From assembly GCA_019155205.2 (NCBI GenBank), contig JAHNZQ020003148.1:1665172-1687890 (forward strand): 22,719 nt of DNA. Direction: 5' to 3'. Of the stretch, positions 18,251 through 22,719 are shown piece by piece (position 1 is the first letter of the stretch; every line of letters begins with the position of its first letter). The translations under genes and the position numbers were made by a program. The notes beneath the pieces are model-generated. The model was not told the origin of the DNA, made no database searches, and saw nothing but the letters and a program-made list of their open reading frames with translations. The stretch comes from Gracilaria vermiculophylla. Taxonomy: Eukaryota > Rhodophyta > Florideophyceae > Gracilariales > Gracilariaceae.

Positions 18251-19214
18251 AATCGGGTGAAGGATCTTTAGAGCGCAGGAATGACCCAACGTAGAAGGGG
18301 AGATTACATGGTGTGTAGCATGAGAATGGCTAAAGTGGAACAGCTGTACACATGTGATGGATGGCAGGCGTAAGGCACCCGATCGGTAGTGGCCGATGCC
18401 GCCCTTGAGGGTCAATGAGGCCTTTTAATGTAGCTGCCTAATCTGGTGGTTGACTTTATAAACCAGGAAGGCCTAGACTTTGCAAGGAGTTACTTATTCT
18501 CTCTCAGTACGAAAGAAGGAAATCATGCAATGTACCATGTTGCGCGAGGTTCCTTACCACCGACGAAGTCAGATACTTCGACAATTGTCGCTGAGCGCCC
18601 AGGACGTAGTCCGCAAGGCTCACAGCACGGATAGCTGTGCCGGACGACGTCCGCTGTCCCGCCTCCCGGAAAAAGGCACAACACCCCCGACCGACAGACC
18701 TTCGTCTGCTATGGGTTCTAGGCCAACCCGTTGGTGGCTCGCGAAAGCAATTCATGCTGATGCCGAGAAAACTTTAGAACTCCTTCCGGACCTCCTGATC
18801 TGCGTTGCAGGTGTAGATGTTGATAATAAAATAATGCGTATTCGTGTGTGTGCCCTCCGTCGAGAGACGTCGGGCAGCTCTTTATTGACTCAGCTTGTAA
18901 CTGTGATTCATGTATGACCTTTATGAGGGTTCTAACGTACTAAATCCTGATTGGCAGCAGCGGAGGATATAACGGATACATCCAATTACTGATGATGTCA
19001 GATATAAAATCAAGTCCTCTTGAATTGAGGCCATTTGGTCCTCAGGCACGAAAATAGCCTGGTAAACATTTGAGAAATATAACATCGACTTTTGTTGACT
19101 GACATACCATGTATGGTGCGCAGCTCCCTGTTTTAACCGTCCATCTGTGTGGTTTCAGCTCCGCCGTTGAGACACCCCGTGCGCTGTATACTGTAGCATG
19201 CGCGCATCAATAAG

Positions 19215-19586
19215 ACTATACCGCTTCTTAGACTACCACTGCGAACTTAAGTTGACGTGACAATGGTCATGGCGAATGCAAAACCAAAATGTATTTTGCT
19301 CACTGTACCGCAGTATCACGGAGAGGGTGTCTGAGGGACAATAAGACCCAACGAAAGGATATGTAACCTGTTGGTTGACCAGAGACGAGAAAGGCTCATG
19401 CCGGTATCAAATAAACACTTCATATACTACTTGGAAAACTACTACTAACTAGACTAAACCTTACAGCAGTCTCTGCGCATGCCAAACCAATAGATAGTTT
19501 ACTCACTGTACTGTAGTTCCCCATCCTATCCGATAGCCCCACCGGAAGCGTTATCTTGACGAACTGGTAGCGGTATAGTGTACCGC
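19215..19586. repeat. Cluster of short inverted and direct repeats
   Basis: ACTATACCGCT at 19215-19225 is the exact reverse complement of 19569-19579. Between them, 19272-19313 and 19475-19516 are a direct repeat, 33 of 42 positions identical by eye without gaps. GCGGTA (19570-19575) and TACCGC (19581-19586) form a further small hairpin. This may be a decayed miniature element; no target duplication is evident. Confidence 0.4.
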
Positions 19587-19610
19587 AGCGATTCTCTCTC
19601 ATTATGCTCT

Positions 19611-19650
19611 CATTAGTGCTTCCTCGTTCGGCAGCGCCCCTGCACTAATG
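19611..19650. repeat. Perfect 9-bp inverted repeat
   Basis: CATTAGTGC at 19611-19619 and GCACTAATG at 19642-19650 enclose a 22-nt spacer. It could form a hairpin. No T-run follows and no function is evident. Confidence 0.6.
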
Positions 19651-21711
19651 GATTATTGGAGCTCGTTAGACCTTACCAGGTCAGCGTCCGTTTCGCAGGG
19701 ACCCCCTGATTTTACTTCTCCTAGACTGCTTTCCTGTCGTTGTGTAGCTGTCTTGTCTCTTTTCCTACTAGATTCAATTTTTTGTAGTTCACAGTCTCAT
19801 TGTACCCACCAGGGCACGGGCCGGTTATCTGCCTCACTTTTATCGCCGGTACACTGGCGGTCATCAACGCTCCGTGCCTATTGGACTTCAAAATAGGCCG
19901 TTTATTGTTCGTTTCGACACTTCTTTAACCGTGCAATTTGGTGTTTTGCTCGCCCATACCTTCTGTGCAACCATATAGAAACGATGACGCAGCCTCTGGA
20001 TACATCTTCATGAAATAATACATCTGAAGTGGTAAACAATGTGGACTGGGGTATCCGTGCCATTTTTCTGCCAACGTATCGTAAGTTCTGCCTCGTCACA
20101 ACCGCTTGGTGTTCATTTCCATCTTCGAGATTGCGTGAGCTTGCGCATATTAATGGACGCACCCATTGGATCTCCGTTGTCCGGATGGTTGCGTTGCCAT
20201 GTACAGATTTCTCTTGCGGCATAAAGCGCTCACAATGGGCGATTACGCCAACTGGAGATCTATTTATTTCCTCGGAACTAGCTGCTTTCTTTACCGACTT
20301 GGATTCCAACCCCGATACAAACATTACCTCACATGTGGGCTTTTCTGTCGGGCCTTTTGGATTATGGAACAGCGTGAGTTGCCATCACACAGCTGGACCA
20401 TATGTTTGGATTTCCAAATGGACTCCGTGATCGACACACAAAAGGTCCACAGTTTCTGTTACTTTTGCCAGGTGCCGAAAAGTAGATTCCTTCACGCACG
20501 GCGTGAGCTCATTTTTTGTTTGGTCTGTTACAGGTAATCAAGCCTATCTTGGTGACGACAACATCCTTCCGGCTTCAACTTGTACTGTCCAGCGTACCGC
20601 TCCGGCTTCATCACCTGTCCACCCGGCTTCCGTCCCGCCACTTGTAGTCGGTTCTCGCGACGTGTTTAAGTCTCGTGGCCGGTATGTATTTAACCTGTCG
20701 AGCGTGAACCGAGCGGTGCTCGCCTCAGAGGTCGATTGGTCTATTTCAATGAACATTTTACGAGTCCCACAAGTCTTCTGTGGTTTCGCTGTTCATATTT
20801 TTTTTGTCACGTTCAGGATTGGAACTACGAACATCTGGCGCGCATTGCAAACCACCGTATTTTGTATGCGATACCAGCTGTCAGGCGAATCCTTACTCGG
20901 TCTGCCTTGTTTACTCCTAAATGACTCCATGTTCACCTCATCACTGTGACTTCCTCGACAGTACCATTCGATTTGGCGTATACCCAAAATCCTGGCAAAC
21001 GGAAATACATAACGCGACTGGTTCCGATGTTGCACCACGTCGGTCTATACAACAGGATCTACGGCACTATACTTCAGATAATCTTCTTCGATCGTCTGTT
21101 GCACACCAATTGGTTCACAGAAAGAGAGTGGGGGTCTTTAGGCACGAGTGACGAGGCCAAGCTCGTACATAAACGGAAGAACGCTTAAATCATGTATATG
21201 TACATCACTGTCCAATGTTTCTTCCAAGAGGAAGAAATACGTCGGTCAATATATGTCCCACTTCCCGAATGGTGAAATCGCTATGAACATTTTCAGTACC
21301 TATGCGTACGCACCTCTTCTACCTTAGAGTATTTGGGCAGTTTTATGTGCCATTTCAGTGCGTTTGCACCTACCATTTGGTCGTTCTCCATTGCGAAAAT
21401 TGCCACTATATATTCCATATTGGTTCCACATGCCTCCCTGGATGGCCTATGCTGGACTACCAAGTGCCTGGACGAAATTGTTTTCCAAGCGCTCTATCTC
21501 CTGTTCCTCCTGTAATCATTTTCCCAACCAATTAGTCCCCATGATTCACGAGGAGCTCCTTGTATTCAATTTGGTCACAGACAATCCACAAATGGCAACA
21601 AACCTCCAGGCCATACTCGGCGTGGCGCTCTGCCACCATTTGAAACCAAGCCGGAACGTAAGCCTTGAAAAAACAATACTACCTAGTCAGAGATAAAGCT
21701 AGTTGAAACAA

Positions 21712-22191
21712 TGTTAGAGGAGATAGATACAATTTACGGCTGGCAGTTCGACGGCTTCTTCCCCCGGTATGCGTAGGGCCGCCTGCGAGGCCAATTTAAG
21801 GGGTTAAGGGTGGCGTCGGCACGGCGTCAGTGCTCTTTCCAGCTTCCTGAGCCTCAGCCCTCTCCCATCTTTTTGGGAGAGTGGCATTTCAAATAGTGTA
21901 CCCAAACAGTTCCTGTAACAGAATACAGAGAAGATAGAAATCACCTTGGGAAATCCACTCAGACGCCAATGCTGAGTCCTTTTCGCACAGAGGTGAAGGA
22001 TAAGGCAGATGATCTCATCTTCTTTTTTGGTTTGCTTGGTATCGAACAAGACTGTGTTTATGTACTGCTTTGGAATGGTACGACAGAAATGAGAAAACGG
22101 TAAAATAGCCGTTCAGCAATTGAAATGGAACGTTACTAGACTCCACTGTATGCAGCCTTGTCGAGTTCTACCAACAACTCGTCATCCAACA
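21712..22191 (-). repeat. 3' LTR of a Ty1/copia element (480 bp)
   Basis: On the - strand it starts TGTTGGATGACG right after the purine-rich CATGGGGAA, and ends TCTCCTCTAACA. The ends form a short inverted repeat, TGTTGGA against TGTTAGA. Its position directly after copia RNase H coding sequence fits a 3' LTR. The partner LTR lies beyond the right edge, so the left limit at 21712 is provisional. Confidence 0.65.
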
Positions 22192-22719
22192 TTCCCCATG
22201 AACTCGAGAAGCTTGAAACCAGCTTAAGCAATGTCTTGTGCGTGACAGCAGGAAGAGATTTCGTCACAAGGTCAGCAAATTGTTTTCCTGATGAAACGTG
22301 GATGATATCCATTAGTTTATCCTGGTACATCTCTCTAATGAAATGATAACGTATGTCAAGATGCTTGGTCTTTGCGTGGTATCCAGTAGGATTCTTCAGC
22401 CATTTAATACAGCTTTGATTATCTTCACGTAGCTTCATGGAAAATGTGTAGTGAAGGACTTCTTCGTTGACATTCTTCAAATACAGTGCCGTCTTCAAGG
22501 CTTCAGCAGCTGCAACAAACTCAGACTCGGTCGTACTCAGTGCCACAGTTTTAGTCTTAGAAGAACTCCATGCAACTGGGTATCCGTTCCAGAAAACAAA
22601 GTATCCGATGGTACTTTTTCTGGTCGTGAGATCGTCAGAAAAAGAGGCGTCGCTCCAAACGGCTACATCAGATACAAGATCGGTTGAATCCTTCTTGAAA
22701 ACATATGAGATTTCTAGCC
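22136..22719 (-). CDS. Ty1/copia polyprotein, C-terminal end (RNase H), partial
   Basis: The frame is open from the window edge to a TAG at 22136-22138 without a break. It reads V-W-S-D-A-S-F-S-D-D (RNase H Asp), R-K-S-T-I-G-Y, W-S-S-S-K-T-K-T, then L-S-T-T-E-S-E-F-V-A-A-A (Glu). R-E-D-N-Q-S-C-I (second Asp), K-T-K-H-L-D-I-R-Y-H-F and Q-F-A-D-L-V-T-K-S-L-P follow. These are the standard motifs of copia RNase H at the end of pol. The last ~18 codons lie inside the LTR. The upstream RT, integrase and gag are outside the window. This is the only pol end here without inactivating changes in the visible part. Confidence 0.9.
   Translation of the reverse strand, partial: LEISYVFKKDSTDLVSDVAVWSDASFSDDLTTRKSTIGYFVFWNGYPVAWSSSKTKTVALSTTESEFVAAAEALKTALYLKNVNEEVLHYTFSMKLREDNQSCIKWLKNPTGYHAKTKHLDIRYHFIREMYQDKLMDIIHVSSGKQFADLVTKSLPAVTHKTLLKLVSSFSSSWGMLDDELLVELDKAAYSGV
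22192..22200 (-). promoter_or_regulatory. Polypurine tract of the copia element
   Basis: On the - strand CATGGGGAA directly precedes TGTTGGA of the LTR. The purine run is short (GGGGAA) but correctly placed and lies within the coding frame. Confidence 0.55.

Larger units (their letters stand above)
18251..21711. other. Unassigned region with short ORFs and small repeats
   Basis: Several ORFs of 60-150 codons occur on both strands (for example 18480-18917, 20029-20430, 20503-20949 and 20946-21188 on +, and 19902-20324 on -). None shows a domain, a signal peptide with a convincing partner, or a retrotransposon motif that I can name. Composition is mixed, unlike the AT-rich block. Successive + strand fragments between 20000 and 21700 keep a protein-like look in changing frames, which would fit a heavily decayed element or an intron-containing gene. 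Neither can be shown here. Confidence 0.45.

Noticed and set aside
17936..18415. 159-codon - strand ORF as an intact gene
   Set aside because: The RT-like motifs fall in more than one frame, so the long ORF as a whole does not represent a preserved protein.

Overview
The window is a eukaryotic, transposon-dense stretch. I recognise no host gene, tRNA, rRNA or CRISPR array. Almost everything that can be identified is an LTR retrotransposon or a Tc1-like DNA transposon in some state of decay. The style of the Ty3/gypsy polyproteins (gag-pro fused in frame to pol, a Y-V-D-D-L-L-G reverse transcriptase, chromodomain-type C termini) and of the Tc1 transposase recalls elements I know from oomycetes and related protists. 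The species cannot be fixed from this sequence alone, so treat 'oomycete-like' as an inference.

Layout, left to right. (1) 1-6440: the 3' part of a Ty3/gypsy chromovirus on the + strand (element A). It holds the end of RT, RNase H, integrase, a ~1.2 kb linker without recognisable homology, a chromodomain, then a long ORF on the opposite strand (3695-5613), a polypurine tract and a 3' LTR (5649-6440). The pol frame carries in-frame stops and one frameshift explained by a 20-bp near-duplication. (2) 6441-10653: a visibly AT-rich block with relics of two Tc1-like transposases in opposite orientations. (3) 10654-16187: a complete but inactivated Ty3/gypsy element on the - strand (element B). It has 381/382-bp LTRs, a CTAAC target duplication, a polypurine tract, an intact 526-codon gag-protease ORF, RT, RNase H, integrase and a chromo-like tail. 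(4) 16492-17344: a solo LTR with GAAAT target duplications. Its terminal inverted repeat TGTAGTGCAA is shared with the LTR of element A. (5) 17350-21711: mostly unidentified sequence with a faint gypsy RT remnant and some small repeats. (6) 21712-22719: the 3' end of a Ty1/copia element on the - strand (RT end, RNase H, 3' LTR), cut by the window edge.

The most unusual feature is the antisense ORF of element A. It is about 640 codons long, starts 36 bp from the 3' LTR and runs convergently toward pol. It has no domain I can name. Its frame is held through long protein-like stretches despite several stops, which suggests that it once coded for a protein of the element.
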